From Pseudomonadota bacterium (GTDB lineage: Bacteria; Pseudomonadota; Gammaproteobacteria; UBA5335), in NCBI GenBank assembly GCA_034189865.1, contig JAXHTV010000009.1, positions 1 to 64,000 on the forward strand: a stretch of 64,000 nt of DNA, given 5' to 3'. Positions 27,152-42,375 of the stretch are shown here, one piece after another. The notes beneath the pieces are model-generated. The model saw only the letters and a program-made list of their open reading frames with translations. It made no database searches and was not told the DNA's origin. Position 1 is the stretch's first letter. Every line of letters starts with the position of its first letter. Both the position numbers and the translations under genes were made by a program.

Positions 27152-28495
27152 ATGAAAATCGCCGTTATCGGAAGTGGTATTTCCGGTCTATCAGCCGCGT
27201 GGTTGCTGCAGACGCGTTACGACGTCACCGTCTATGAGCAAAATCAATACATCGGCGGACACACGCACACGGTCGATGTGCCCCGTAGCGGCGATAGCAT
27301 GGCTGTCGATACAGGCTTTATCGTTTACAACGAGCGTAACTACCCTCATCTGACCGCATTGTTCGACCATCTCGGTGTAGAAACCCGGGGTAGTGATATG
27401 TCCTTCGGCGTATCGCTGGACAATGGCCGGGTGGAATACGCCGGGGACAACCTGAACACCCTATTCGGTCAGCGAAAGAATTTTTTCCGGCCTTCCCATT
27501 GGCGCATGATCCGGGAGATTCTGCGGTTCAATCGTCAAGCCAAAAGTCTGTTGGGCGACCCGGTGCTGGAGGATCAGACGCTCGGCGCTTTCCTGGACGA
27601 CAACGGCTACAGTCAGGCATTGCGGGATCGCTACTTGATCCCTATGGCCGCCGCCATCTGGTCGTGTCCGCCCCGAACAATGCTTGGGTTCCCAGCCGCC
27701 AGTTTTCTGCGGTTCTTCGACAACCATGGATTGTTGGACCTGTCTGGCAGACCGGTTTGGCGGACCGTGGTGGGCGGCAGCCGCGAGTATGTGCGCCGTT
27801 TGACGGCCACTTTCGCCAACCGAATTCAGGTCGGCTGCCCCGCAGTTCGGGTGGTTCGGGATGCTGGTGGCGTGACGGTGATCGATGGTGAAGGGCGGAA
27901 GGTCCGGTATGACCAAGTTGTGTTCGGGTGTCATGCCGATCAGGCGCTGCAACTGATCGATCGGCCCAGTGTGTGGGAGACGAAGCTACTCACCGCCTTC
28001 CGCTATCAACCGAATCGTGTTTATTTGCATACCGATGAGCGTTTGATGCCGCGGCGGCGAAACGTCTGGGCTTCCTGGAACTATGTCTCCAACCGATCGG
28101 ACGGCGGCGAGCGGGATGTGTCTGTGAGCTACTGGATGAATCGTCTGCAAGGCCTATCCGGAGATACCCAGTACATCGTCTCTCTTAATCCGGTGCGCAA
28201 GCCTCGCGCTTCCCACGTGATCGGGGTGTATGACTACGATCACCCGGTGTTTTCTCTCTCGGCCATGCGGGCGCAGCCACTGTTGGATCGGCTTCAAGGC
28301 CAGAACCATAGTTGGTTCTGTGGCGCTTACTTCGGTTATGGTTTTCACGAAGACGGCTTACGATCCGGCGTGCACTTGGCCGCCCGGCTTGGTGTGCCCG
28401 CGCCCTGGATGGAGGGTGCAACCCCGCTGAAGCAATCGGCAGTGATCGCCGGGGTAGACAGCATCGACGTCGACGGTGTCGCGAACATCGGTTGA
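27152..28495 (+). CDS. NAD(P)/FAD-dependent oxidoreductase of the Cfa cluster
   Basis: Flavoprotein of the amine-oxidase/desaturase type, 447 aa. The FAD-binding Rossmann motif is GSGISG (7-12), followed by a VYEQNQYIGGHTHTVD segment and the FIVYNERNYPHLTALF motif. These are typical of oxidoreductases found beside DUF1365 and Cfa-like genes. In Rhodobacter sphaeroides a protein of this kind (UfaD) desaturates methylated vaccenate in furan fatty acid synthesis, so a similar lipid role is plausible but unproven here. ATG 27152 follows GGGAG by about eight bases. It leads a tightly packed five-gene operon. Confidence 0.9.
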   Translation: MKIAVIGSGISGLSAAWLLQTRYDVTVYEQNQYIGGHTHTVDVPRSGDSMAVDTGFIVYNERNYPHLTALFDHLGVETRGSDMSFGVSLDNGRVEYAGDNLNTLFGQRKNFFRPSHWRMIREILRFNRQAKSLLGDPVLEDQTLGAFLDDNGYSQALRDRYLIPMAAAIWSCPPRTMLGFPAASFLRFFDNHGLLDLSGRPVWRTVVGGSREYVRRLTATFANRIQVGCPAVRVVRDAGGVTVIDGEGRKVRYDQVVFGCHADQALQLIDRPSVWETKLLTAFRYQPNRVYLHTDERLMPRRRNVWASWNYVSNRSDGGERDVSVSYWMNRLQGLSGDTQYIVSLNPVRKPRASHVIGVYDYDHPVFSLSAMRAQPLLDRLQGQNHSWFCGAYFGYGFHEDGLRSGVHLAARLGVPAPWMEGATPLKQSAVIAGVDSIDVDGVANIG

Positions 28496-28504
28496 GGGGA
28501 CGGC

Positions 28505-29275
28505 ATGAACGAACGGCTCTACCAAGCGACTGTGACACACGCCCGCCCCGGGCCTCCGGCCTATCGTTTTCACTACCGTGTGTTCAGTTTTTTACTGGAT
28601 CTCGATGGTCTGGCTCAGCTCGACCGACGCTTGAAGTGGTTCTCTTACAATCGCCGCAACCTGGTCAGCTTTTACGATGCCGATCACGGGCCGCGCGACG
28701 GCACCCCCTGCCGGCAGTGGTTGGACTCACTTTTGCGCGACGCCGAGGTCGACTTGGCCGGCGGCTCGATTCGTGTGCTGTGTTTTCCGAGGGTCCTCGG
28801 GTATGTCTTTAATCCCTTGAGTGTTTGGTATGCCTACCATGCCGACGGTAGTTTGCGGGCAGTAGTTTGCGAAGTCAGCAACACCTTCGGCGAGTTTCAC
28901 TGGTATCTGCTGAAGAATGATGACGGGCGCCCGTTGGATCCGTCGGATCCTCCGTCTAAACAAAAGGCGTTTCACGTTTCGCCATTTTTCAGCGTCGAGG
29001 GCGAGTACCGCTTCCGCTTCCGAATGCCCGATGAGCGTGTGGGTGTGGAAATCGATTACCTCGTCGACGGCCTTCCCGTGCTGTATGCCACTCTCCATGG
29101 TCGGGCGCAGGCACTGACCGACCGGGCGATTTTGCTTCGATTGCTCGGTATGCCGCTCATGACATTGAAAGTGACGGCAATGATCTACTGGCAGGCTCTC
29201 AAGCTGTGGTTGCGGGGAGCTTCGTTTCATCCTAAACCGGCGACGCCGCCGCATACGAGGAGCAGTTCATCATGA
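28505..29275 (+). CDS. DUF1365 protein
   Basis: Conserved DUF1365 protein of 256 aa. Its start LYQATVTHARPGPPAYRFHY, the FNPLSVWYAY motif (about residues 102-111) and EVSNTFGEFHWY (about 122-133) are hallmarks. The biochemical function of the family is unknown, but it nearly always sits between an FAD oxidoreductase and a Cfa-type methyltransferase, so a role in modifying membrane fatty acids is inferred from context. It begins nine bases after the oxidoreductase stop, and its own stop overlaps the next start by four bases (ATGA). Confidence 0.92.
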   Translation: MNERLYQATVTHARPGPPAYRFHYRVFSFLLDLDGLAQLDRRLKWFSYNRRNLVSFYDADHGPRDGTPCRQWLDSLLRDAEVDLAGGSIRVLCFPRVLGYVFNPLSVWYAYHADGSLRAVVCEVSNTFGEFHWYLLKNDDGRPLDPSDPPSKQKAFHVSPFFSVEGEYRFRFRMPDERVGVEIDYLVDGLPVLYATLHGRAQALTDRAILLRLLGMPLMTLKVTAMIYWQALKLWLRGASFHPKPATPPHTRSSSS

Positions 29276-30498
29276 ATTCTCAGAATCGAGCGAATGCCCT
29301 GAGTCAACCTCTTGATTTCCGTGGGACACCATGGTCCATGAGGCTATTCGGCCGCGTTCTGGACCGAATTGGCGTGGGCAGTATTCGGCTCGAGACCGCG
29401 CGAGGTTTGGTGCGTGAATTTGAAGGTCATGAGCCGGGGCCGGCCGTCAATGCCCGGATTAACCGTAACCGCGTCGCTTGGCGTTTTCTGCGCGGCGGCG
29501 ATACAGGATTGCTCGAATCCTACATGGATGGCGACTGGGATACCGATGACTTGGCTGATTTCCTGACTTGGGGAGCGATGAATGAGGAAGCGTTCGGCGA
29601 GGTGCTTAACGGGCTTCGTTATGCGCGCGTCTTCCGGGGGATTTTGCATGCGTTGAATCGCAACAGTCGCGCCGGTAGTCGACGCAATATCGCCCGACAT
29701 TACGACCTGGGCAACGATTTCTACGCCTTGTGGCTGGATCCGACCATGACCTATTCCAGCGGCATCTTCGCGACGTCCGATGCCACCCTCGAGCAGGCGC
29801 AAATCGAAAAATATCGTCGCATGCTGGCGCGGTTGGATCTGAGGAGCGATCACCATTTGCTCGAGATCGGTTCCGGATGGGGCGGATTTGCCTTGTATGC
29901 GGCCCAACAAACGGGCTGTCGCGTCACCAGTATTACCTTGTCCAAAGAACAGCTCGATGAGGCGCGCCGGCGCGCCCAGGTGGCGGGTCTGGCCGATCGG
30001 GTGCGGTTCGAATACCGTGACTATCGTGACGTCGATCAAACCTATGATCGCGTCGTCTCGATCGAAATGTTCGAAGCGGTGGGTGAAGAATTCTGGCCGG
30101 TCTATTTTAAAACCTTGCATGATCGGTTGGTGCCCGGCGGCCGCGCGGCATTACAGGTGATCACTATCGATGATGATTGTTTTGAGGACTATCGCCGCGG
30201 CGTAGATTTCATTCAGCGCTATATCTTTCCAGGCGGCATGCTGCCTTCGCCGAAAGTGTTCGAGTCCCACGTTGAGGGGGCAGGCCTTCGAACCGTCAAC
30301 CGCGATTTCTTCGGTCAGGATTACGCCGAAACGCTGGCGTATTGGGATCGGAACGTCACCCAAGTCAGCGATCGCTTGATCGAGATGGGCTATGACATGC
30401 GGTTTCAGCGTATGTGGCACGCCTATCTGGCTTACTGTCAAGCGGGCTTTCGGCTCGGGCGCATCGATGTGATGCAAACCGCTTTGATTAAGTCGTGA
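29272..30498 (+). CDS. cyclopropane-fatty-acyl-phospholipid synthase family methyltransferase
   Basis: SAM-dependent methyltransferase of 408 aa acting on unsaturated acyl chains of membrane phospholipids. The catalytic region begins with RNIARHYDLGNDFYALWLD (about 142-160), followed by MTYSSGIF and the SAM-binding LLEIGSGWGGFALYAA (about 196-211). Such proteins either form cyclopropane rings (Cfa) or add a methyl branch (UfaM-like) when paired with an FAD oxidoreductase and DUF1365. The context favours the second possibility, but sequence alone cannot distinguish them. It overlaps both neighbouring genes by four bases. Confidence 0.92.
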   Translation: MNSQNRANALSQPLDFRGTPWSMRLFGRVLDRIGVGSIRLETARGLVREFEGHEPGPAVNARINRNRVAWRFLRGGDTGLLESYMDGDWDTDDLADFLTWGAMNEEAFGEVLNGLRYARVFRGILHALNRNSRAGSRRNIARHYDLGNDFYALWLDPTMTYSSGIFATSDATLEQAQIEKYRRMLARLDLRSDHHLLEIGSGWGGFALYAAQQTGCRVTSITLSKEQLDEARRRAQVAGLADRVRFEYRDYRDVDQTYDRVVSIEMFEAVGEEFWPVYFKTLHDRLVPGGRAALQVITIDDDCFEDYRRGVDFIQRYIFPGGMLPSPKVFESHVEGAGLRTVNRDFFGQDYAETLAYWDRNVTQVSDRLIEMGYDMRFQRMWHAYLAYCQAGFRLGRIDVMQTALIKS

Positions 30499-31871
30499 GC
30501 ACATTGGCCTCGGACCGGACCGTTTCCGGCGCAGATCCTGGCAGGGTGAGTTGGCCGGTTTTGGTGGCCTTCGGTTTGCCGTCGTTGCCGATGGCGGCCT
30601 TGGCCGTGCCGCTGTTTATCTACCTCCCGCCCTATTACGTCGAGGAGCTGGGCGTCAGTTTGTCGCTGGTGGGTTCACTGCTGCTTCTGGCCCGGTTGTG
30701 GGACGTGGTGACGGATCCGTTGGTCGGTATTGTGAGCGATCGGGTCACGACCCCCTTCGGTCGGCGCAAACCCTGGGCCTTATTGGGCTTGCCGCTGTTA
30801 TTGATAGGCGTCTGGTTTTTGTTTTTGCCGGGAAGCTCGGCCAGCGGCGGCTACTTGTTGGTCTGGAGCTTGGTCGTGGCCTTCGGTTGGACCGTGATTT
30901 CTTTGCCCCACAACGCCTGGGCGGCCGAGCTCTCGCCGGATTATCACGAGCGCGCGCGCATCTATGGCGTCACGCAGGCCTTTGTGATTGTGGGTACGGT
31001 GGTCGGGGTTGTGCTTCCGGGGCTTGTTCAAGCGAACGGCGGCAGCCGTGGCGACGCCCTGGGTATCACGTTTCTGTTCGTCTTGGCCACTTTGCCCGTT
31101 CTGGGTTTGTGGATGATCTGGCGGGTGCCCGAACCGCCTGCGACCGATGCCCATGTGGGGTGGTCACACGGCTTTCGATTATTGGGGCAAAACCGGCCGT
31201 TCCGGCGGCTACTTATCGCCTATCTGATCAATGGCATCGCCAATGGCCTGCCCGCCAGTCTGTTCTTGTTGTACGTGGGGGCGTTTATCGGCGGGGAGAA
31301 CAGCAGCGGGATCTTGCTATTGACCTATTTCGGCGCGGGTTTTGCGGCGCTCCCTTTTTGGCTGCGTTTCTTGCGCAGCCATAGTAAACACCGGATCTGG
31401 TGTGTGGCCATGTTGCTGACCTGTCTGGTCTTTGCGACGGTTCCCCTGATCCCGCCGGGACAGTTCTGGTGGTTCTTCGTGGTTTGTCTGTTGACCGGAA
31501 CCACGGTGGGTGTGGATTTGGCGTTGCCGGCGTCCATTCAGGCTGACGTGATAGACGAAGATACCGCGCAATCCGGCACTTCCAGAGCAGGCACTTACTT
31601 TGCGCTGTGGGGTATGGCCACCAAGCTGGCCTTGGCCTTGGCCGTGGGATTGGCCTACCCGTTGTTGGACTGGGCCGGATTCGAAGCGGGTGAAGAGAAT
31701 ACGCGCTCGGCGCTATTGGCGCTGGCGCTGCTTTACGGGGGCGGCCCAGTGGTCGCCAAGCTGTTAGCGGTGGCGCTGATGTGGAACTTCCCGCTGACAG
31801 AAGCACGCCAGCGTGAGTTGAGAGAACAAATCGCATCCGTTCGTGATGGTAGAGATGAGGTGATGGTATGA
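30495..31871 (+). CDS. MFS transporter, GPH/MelB-like sugar:cation symporter family
   Basis: Twelve-helix membrane protein of 458 aa in the glycoside-pentoside-hexuronide branch of MFS. The signature LLARLWDVVTDPLVGIVSDR (about residues 60-79) and GRRKPWALLG follow the second helix, as in MelB. Members located in Cfa/DUF1365 clusters have no proven substrate and may move lipid-related molecules. The start is GTG at 30495, overlapping the methyltransferase stop (GTGA), and the gene ends overlapping the lipoprotein gene (ATGA), so translation is coupled along the operon. Confidence 0.9.
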   Translation: MSTLASDRTVSGADPGRVSWPVLVAFGLPSLPMAALAVPLFIYLPPYYVEELGVSLSLVGSLLLLARLWDVVTDPLVGIVSDRVTTPFGRRKPWALLGLPLLLIGVWFLFLPGSSASGGYLLVWSLVVAFGWTVISLPHNAWAAELSPDYHERARIYGVTQAFVIVGTVVGVVLPGLVQANGGSRGDALGITFLFVLATLPVLGLWMIWRVPEPPATDAHVGWSHGFRLLGQNRPFRRLLIAYLINGIANGLPASLFLLYVGAFIGGENSSGILLLTYFGAGFAALPFWLRFLRSHSKHRIWCVAMLLTCLVFATVPLIPPGQFWWFFVVCLLTGTTVGVDLALPASIQADVIDEDTAQSGTSRAGTYFALWGMATKLALALAVGLAYPLLDWAGFEAGEENTRSALLALALLYGGGPVVAKLLAVALMWNFPLTEARQRELREQIASVRDGRDEVMV

Positions 31872-32407
31872 CACATCGATTGATCGGGCTCATTTTTCTA
31901 GCTGGTGCCGTGGCGTTGCTGGCCGGTTGCGGGACGGTGACCCCCAAAGCTTATGAGCAAGCCGAACCGCGCTTTGTTCTCGAGGATTATTTTCTCGGGA
32001 AAACCAAGGCGTGGGGGATTTTCGAGGATCGTAAAGGCCAGGTTCAGCGTCAGTTTGTGGTCGAGATCACCGGAGCCATGGACGGCGATGAGCTCGTGCT
32101 AACTGAAGATTTTGTCTACGCCGACGGCGAAGTGTCCCAACGGATTTGGCGCGTCCGCCGGATCGACGAGCATCGATACGAAGGACGGGCCGATGATGTC
32201 GATGGCGTCGCCACCGGTGAGAGCTATGGCAACGCCTTGTATTGGAGCTACATCTTGCGCTTGCCGGTGGGGGACGATGTCTACAACGTTCGTTTCGACG
32301 ACTGGATGTTCCTGCAGCCGGACGGTGTGCTACTCAACCGGGCGCGCATGAGCAAGTTCGGTATTCATCTGGGTGAAGTGACTATTGCTTTCCAGAAAGT
32401 CGAGTGA
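31868..32407 (+). CDS. DUF3833 lipoprotein
   Basis: Predicted lipoprotein of 179 aa: a signal peptide ending in the lipobox LLAGC with Cys at about residue 21, then the DUF3833 pattern (FVLEDYFLGKTKAWGIFEDRKG is the hallmark region, residues about 37-58). The remainder contains the WRVRRIDEHRYEGRADDV segment and a C-terminal strand-rich part. Function is unknown; it is a regular member of the Cfa/DUF1365 lipid operon and could act at the outer membrane. It is the last gene of the five-gene operon and converges on the HAD gene with a 13-bp gap. Confidence 0.9.
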   Translation: MTHRLIGLIFLAGAVALLAGCGTVTPKAYEQAEPRFVLEDYFLGKTKAWGIFEDRKGQVQRQFVVEITGAMDGDELVLTEDFVYADGEVSQRIWRVRRIDEHRYEGRADDVDGVATGESYGNALYWSYILRLPVGDDVYNVRFDDWMFLQPDGVLLNRARMSKFGIHLGEVTIAFQKVE

Positions 32408-32420
32408 GCGCGTGGTCTGC

Positions 32421-33113
32421 TCAGTCCAACAGATGATCGCTCAGCTCGTCCAGTTTTTCGATGGTGACATCCGGGGGCGTGTTGTTGGGCCAGTTGCGTC
32501 CGGCGGGGTTAAACCAGGCGGTTCGCAATCCGGCTTGGCGGGCACCCTCAATGTCGCTAAGAGGATCGTCACCCACGTGCAATACCGCCTCGGGCGCCAC
32601 CCGGATCGTTTCGCACGCGGCCTTAAAAATGGCCGGATGCGGTTTTCGGTAACCCACATCCGCCGGGCTTACGCTGGCTTGGAATAGATGATCAATGCCG
32701 ATCACGGACAGATCCGCATTCCCGTTGGTGACGCTGATCAAGGGGTACCGTTTGCCCAGGCGCCGAAGGGTGGGGATGACGTCGTCGAACAGTACCACTT
32801 CGTTTCGGGCCTGATAGAAGACGGCGAAAGCTTCATCCGCCACGCTGGCGTCATAGCCGGCATGCTGCGCCGCCAAGGATAAGGTTTCGCGGCGTAGAGC
32901 GCTGATGTCGTGGGCCAGATCGGCTCGGTTAGCAGCGACGCGATACAGCAGTCGCCGTAATTCTTCGCCTGGGTAGTGCTCCACGACTCGCGGATAACGA
33001 CGGGAGAGCCAGTCCTTCAGTTTGTTTTCCGCGCGGAGCAGAACGGGCGGCATATGCCAAAGGGTATCGTCGAGGTCGAATGATATGGCTCGGATGGCTT
33101 GGCGAAGTAACAC
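32421..33113 (-). CDS. HAD-family phosphatase (YigB-like)
   Basis: HAD-superfamily hydrolase of 230 aa, subfamily IA. Motif I is FDLDDTLWH, motif II VTNGNAD, motif III the Lys in YRKPHPAIF and motif IV GDDPLSDIEGA, so all catalytic residues are in place. It most resembles YigB, which can dephosphorylate a riboflavin pathway intermediate and other small phosphates; the real substrate is not known. The proposed start is GTG at 33113, four bases after the NTF2-like gene stop. The frame is open further upstream, but that sequence is the wrong frame of the neighbour. Confidence 0.85.
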   Translation of the reverse strand: MLLRQAIRAISFDLDDTLWHMPPVLLRAENKLKDWLSRRYPRVVEHYPGEELRRLLYRVAANRADLAHDISALRRETLSLAAQHAGYDASVADEAFAVFYQARNEVVLFDDVIPTLRRLGKRYPLISVTNGNADLSVIGIDHLFQASVSPADVGYRKPHPAIFKAACETIRVAPEAVLHVGDDPLSDIEGARQAGLRTAWFNPAGRNWPNNTPPDVTIEKLDELSDHLLD

Positions 33114-33117
33114 GTGC

Positions 33118-33561
33118 TTATCCCAGCCGGTGCTTGAGGCGGCGCAGGATGGCCCCCAAGACCGGGATGTGTTCGTAGATGTGGTGGGCGGCGTCCCAAT
33201 AGTCGATGTGTTCGATGGCCCGGCCATCGTCCGCGAACAGTACTCGGGAAGTGCCGATGATTTCACGGTCCTTACTCGGTTGCCAGCGACGAAGCCGGTA
33301 GTCGAGGCGCCACAGCAGAAAGGCGTTGTGGTCACGCTCCGACCAATCGAGGATCGAAAAGTGAGCCGTAGCGCACTGCGTGAACATCCGTTCAAACAGT
33401 TCAATGACCACCCCGGTGCCGTGGATGTCGTTAAACGGATCCTTGAAATGAATTTCGGGCGAGAAAATCTCCGAGGCCTCCGCGGCAAGCCGTTCGGGTG
33501 TGAGCTCTTCGTAAAAATGGATGTAGCGTTGCAACGCCTCTGATGGCTTTGGATCGTTCAT
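33118..33561 (-). CDS. NTF2-like / SnoaL-type protein
   Basis: Small protein of 147 aa with the cone-shaped NTF2-like fold pattern: an N-terminal YIHFYEELTPERLA helix, IHFKDPFNDIHG (about residues 51-62) and a C-terminal strand block. Proteins like this are frequent partners in light-induced Cfa/DUF1365 clusters. A catalytic activity cannot be assigned. It is divergently transcribed from the MerR gene with an 80-bp shared promoter region holding a palindrome, and it is followed after four bases by the HAD gene. Confidence 0.82.
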   Translation of the reverse strand: MNDPKPSEALQRYIHFYEELTPERLAAEASEIFSPEIHFKDPFNDIHGTGVVIELFERMFTQCATAHFSILDWSERDHNAFLLWRLDYRLRRWQPSKDREIIGTSRVLFADDGRAIEHIDYWDAAHHIYEHIPVLGAILRRLKHRLG

Positions 33562-33595
33562 GATGTAACAGTGTTGTCTAACAAATATTGGGTTG

Positions 33596-33613
33596 TTCGT
33601 TATTCATAACGAA
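33596..33613. promoter_or_regulatory. palindrome between the NTF2-like gene and the MerR gene
   Basis: Perfect 7-bp inverted repeat TTCGTTA (33596-33602), 4 bp, TAACGAA (33607-33613) in the only intergenic space between two divergent genes. Its sequence differs from the TRTACA half-sites at 27031-27116, so it may bind another regulator. It could control one or both promoters. Confidence 0.45.
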
Positions 33614-33641
33614 TTGAGTTGATGGTATTATTACAAAAAAT

Positions 33642-34613
33642 ATGTCGTGGTCGTATATGTTTGAGTCAACATCAACAGATCAGAAAGGCAATCCCCCTTC
33701 CGGTGAGGGTGGCGCGGGTGGTTTGAGTCCCGATCAGGAGCTTTTTCCCATTCGCACCGTATCCAGTATCACTGGGGTTAATTCCGTCACTCTTCGGGCA
33801 TGGGAGCGGCGCTACGGCTTGATCCGGCCCAAGCGGACGGCGAAAGGTCACCGCCTGTATTCGCGGGAAGACATTCATCGTATCAACCAAGTGTTGGGGC
33901 TGTTGGAGCGGGGCATATCGATTGGCCAGGTTCGCGCGGCGCTCGACAGCCACCCCGCGGAGTTGCCGGAACGCGCCGGTCCCTGGGCGGATTATGTCGC
34001 CCGGATGGTGGACGCCACTATTCGCTTTGACGAAAAAGCATTGACGGCGATCTACAATGACGCGCTGGCTTTGTATCCGGTCGAGTTCGTCACAGAACAA
34101 CTGATTGTTCCCTTGCTCAAGGAATTGGGTCGCCGCTGGGAATCGGCGGAAGGCAGTGTCGCCGAAGAACACTTTTTCAGTGTTTACATGCGTAACAAGC
34201 TGGGCGCGCGTTTTCACCATATGTCGTCGGAATCCCGCGGACCCAAGCTTTTGTGTGCCTGTGTGCCCTACGAGCAGCATGAAATCGCCTTGATGCTGTT
34301 CTGTCTCGCAGCCATGGCGCGTAACTATCGCGTCGTGCTTTTGGGTGCGCAAATGCCCTTCGAAGACTTGCCTCTGGCGGCCAAGCGATCCAATTGCGAC
34401 GCTGTTGTATTGGCCGGTTCGGAGGCTGCCTATTGGCCTGGCCTGGAGGCGGATCTGAGGGTGCTGGTCAAAGAGTCCCCTGTGCCGGTGATGATCGGCG
34501 GGGCATTGTCCACTAATCATCGGGACGAGATTTCGCGGGCCGGGGCGGCTGCGCTAGGCGAAGACGTCGCTCAGGGCATTCGCCGAATCGGTGAAGTGTT
34601 GGCGGTCAACTGA
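33642..34613 (+). CDS. MerR-family regulator with cobalamin-binding photosensor domain (CarH/LitR-like)
   Basis: Transcription factor of 323 aa. An N-terminal MerR DNA-binding domain (about 36-104) has IRTVSSITGVNSVTLRAWERRYG and the usual RLYSREDI. It is followed by a four-helix and Rossmann-like vitamin B12-binding domain. The light-sensing motif Trp-x9-Glu-His is exact (Trp166, Glu176, His177), and the lower-axial ligand motif reads EQHEIA with His213. Related CarH and LitR proteins bind adenosylcobalamin in the dark to repress DNA and release it on illumination. It stands next to the Cfa/DUF1365 cluster, the usual target of such sensors. No Shine-Dalgarno is seen; a second ATG at 33657 is an alternative start. 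Confidence 0.88.
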   Translation: MSWSYMFESTSTDQKGNPPSGEGGAGGLSPDQELFPIRTVSSITGVNSVTLRAWERRYGLIRPKRTAKGHRLYSREDIHRINQVLGLLERGISIGQVRAALDSHPAELPERAGPWADYVARMVDATIRFDEKALTAIYNDALALYPVEFVTEQLIVPLLKELGRRWESAEGSVAEEHFFSVYMRNKLGARFHHMSSESRGPKLLCACVPYEQHEIALMLFCLAAMARNYRVVLLGAQMPFEDLPLAAKRSNCDAVVLAGSEAAYWPGLEADLRVLVKESPVPVMIGGALSTNHRDEISRAGAAALGEDVAQGIRRIGEVLAVN

Positions 34614-34635
34614 AATCCACCGTCGTTTGTTGAGC

Positions 34636-35706
34636 TTAAGCCGGCGGGTGATACGCGGGGCTGAGTTCGATCACCGCTTGAATCATGGCGCCGGCATGAG
34701 CGGGATCCACGCCGGGCGTGATGCCATGGCCCAGATTGAAGACGTGTCCGCTGCCCTGGCCGTAGCTGGCCAAGAGGCGAGCGACTTCCTCGCGAATGGC
34801 GTCGGGTGCGGCATACAGCACCGCCGGATCCATATTACCCTGGAGCGCAACCTGTTTCCCCACGCGGTTTCGTGCCTCTCCGAGCTCCATGGTCCAATCC
34901 AGTCCAAGCGCGTCGGCGCCGCAATCGGCCGAGCGCTCCAGCCACTGCCCACCCCCCTTGGTGAAGACGATTACGGGGACCTTGGCACACTGCGGATCGC
35001 GCTTCAGTTGAGCAACGATCTGCGAGATGGGATTTAACGAGAACCGAAGGAAGGCCGGTGTGGTCAAGACGCCGCCCCAGGTATCGAATATCTGCACGGC
35101 TTGGGCGCCGGCCAGAATCTGCGCGCGAAGGTACTCGGCGACGGCTTGTGTCAGCACGTCCAGCAGCTGATCCAGCAGTTTTGGCTCTTGGTAAGCCAGG
35201 GTTTTGATGCGCTCAAAATTTCGGCTCGATCCCCCTTCCACCATGTAGGTGGCCAAGGTCCACGGGCTGCCAGAAAATCCAATCAACGGCGTTTTCTCGG
35301 CCAGTTCCCGCCGGATCAGCCTGACCGCATTCATGACGTAGCCGAGATCGTCTTCCATGTCCGGAACGCGCAGCGCCTCAATTGCGCTGCGATGGTGCAG
35401 CGGCCGGTGGAATCGCGGGCCTTCGCCTTCGACGAAGTGCAGACCGAGCCCCATTGCATCGGGGATGGTCAGGATATCGGAGAAAAGGATCGCGGCATCC
35501 AGCGGATACCGGGCCAGCGGTTGCAAGGTGACCTCGCAGGCCAACTCCGGCGTGGTACATAGGGTCATGAAGTCGCCGGCTTGTTCGCGAACCCGCCGAT
35601 ATTCCGGCAGGTAGCGGCCGGCCTGCCGCATCATCCAAACCGGCGTGCGATCCACCGGTTGTCGTTTCAGCGCCCGAAGGAAGCGGTGGCTGGAAGGTTC
35701 GTTCAT
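34636..35706 (-). CDS. hemE: uroporphyrinogen decarboxylase
   Basis: Removes the four acetate carboxyls of uroporphyrinogen III to form coproporphyrinogen III. The 356-aa product begins [36 protein letters not shown], split here as the two conserved N-terminal signature blocks [18 protein letters not shown] and LAILFSDIL-like [11 protein letters not shown]. The ending [15 protein letters not shown] is also diagnostic. ATG 35706 is preferred; an in-frame upstream ATG lacks family similarity. It starts 7 bp after the pyrF stop and is likely in one operon with it. Confidence 0.96.
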   Translation of the reverse strand: MNEPSSHRFLRALKRQPVDRTPVWMMRQAGRYLPEYRRVREQAGDFMTLCTTPELACEVTLQPLARYPLDAAILFSDILTIPDAMGLGLHFVEGEGPRFHRPLHHRSAIEALRVPDMEDDLGYVMNAVRLIRRELAEKTPLIGFSGSPWTLATYMVEGGSSRNFERIKTLAYQEPKLLDQLLDVLTQAVAEYLRAQILAGAQAVQIFDTWGGVLTTPAFLRFSLNPISQIVAQLKRDPQCAKVPVIVFTKGGGQWLERSADCGADALGLDWTMELGEARNRVGKQVALQGNMDPAVLYAAPDAIREEVARLLASYGQGSGHVFNLGHGITPGVDPAHAGAMIQAVIELSPAYHPPA

Positions 35707-35713
35707 TGATGGC

Positions 35714-36448
35714 TCACCGGTGTGTTCCGACCACCCGGGCGATGGTCTCTTGGATCTCGGCTGCGGCGCGTGCCGGATCAGCGGCATCGCGGATGGGGCG
35801 GCCGACTACAATATAGTCTGTTCCCATCCTCAGCGCTTGCTCCGGTGTGACCACCCGCTTTTGGTCATCGACGGGGCGATTGTCGACCGGTCGAATCCCG
35901 GGCGTGACGACGATCAGTCGCTGATCCACCGAAGCGCGAAGCGGGGGGACCTCCATGCCGGAGGAGACCACCCCGTCACAGCCGGCTTCCAGTGCTCGGC
36001 GGGCGCGAGACAAAACCAGCGCCTCGACGTCACATTGGAATCCCAAATCATCCAGATCGCCCCGGTCCAGGCTGGTTAACGCTGTGACCGCCAACACGCC
36101 CAGCTCTCCCTTGGCTGCCGCCGCCGCTTCCATCATCCCTTGGTTGCCGTGAATGGTAGCGAAGGTGGCGCCGCGCTCGCTCAAGCGCCGCACCGCCCGG
36201 GCGACGGTCTCCGGGACGTCGAAGAATTTCAGGTCGACAAAAACCTTCTTGCCCTGCCCGACCAACCAATCCAGCAACTCGAAGTAGCCGCCGGCCATGA
36301 ACAGTTCCATGCCCATTTTGTAAAAATGGACGTGGTTGCCGAGTCGCGTGACCAACTGCTTCGCGGATTCTGGATCGGGAACATCCAAGGCGAAAATCAA
36401 CCGCTCGTGCGGCGGAATCGATTTTTCGGGATTTGGGACGTTATTCAT
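35714..36448 (-). CDS. pyrF: orotidine 5'-phosphate decarboxylase
   Basis: Last enzyme of UMP synthesis, converting OMP to UMP. The 244-aa product has [17 protein letters not shown], the catalytic [12 protein letters not shown] segment (Asp and Lys near residues 70-75), and a C-terminal [13 protein letters not shown] phosphate-binding loop. Length is normal for the bacterial form. It sits between hemE and gltD, so it is inserted into the hemE-gltDB order found in many gammaproteobacteria. The pyrF stop and hemE start are only 7 bp apart, and gltD ends 20 bp before its ATG. Confidence 0.96.
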   Translation of the reverse strand: MNNVPNPEKSIPPHERLIFALDVPDPESAKQLVTRLGNHVHFYKMGMELFMAGGYFELLDWLVGQGKKVFVDLKFFDVPETVARAVRRLSERGATFATIHGNQGMMEAAAAAKGELGVLAVTALTSLDRGDLDDLGFQCDVEALVLSRARRALEAGCDGVVSSGMEVPPLRASVDQRLIVVTPGIRPVDNRPVDDQKRVVTPEQALRMGTDYIVVGRPIRDAADPARAAAEIQETIARVVGTHR

Positions 36449-36467
36449 ACCAGTCCGTGCCGCACGT

Positions 36468-42375
<5,908 letters not shown>

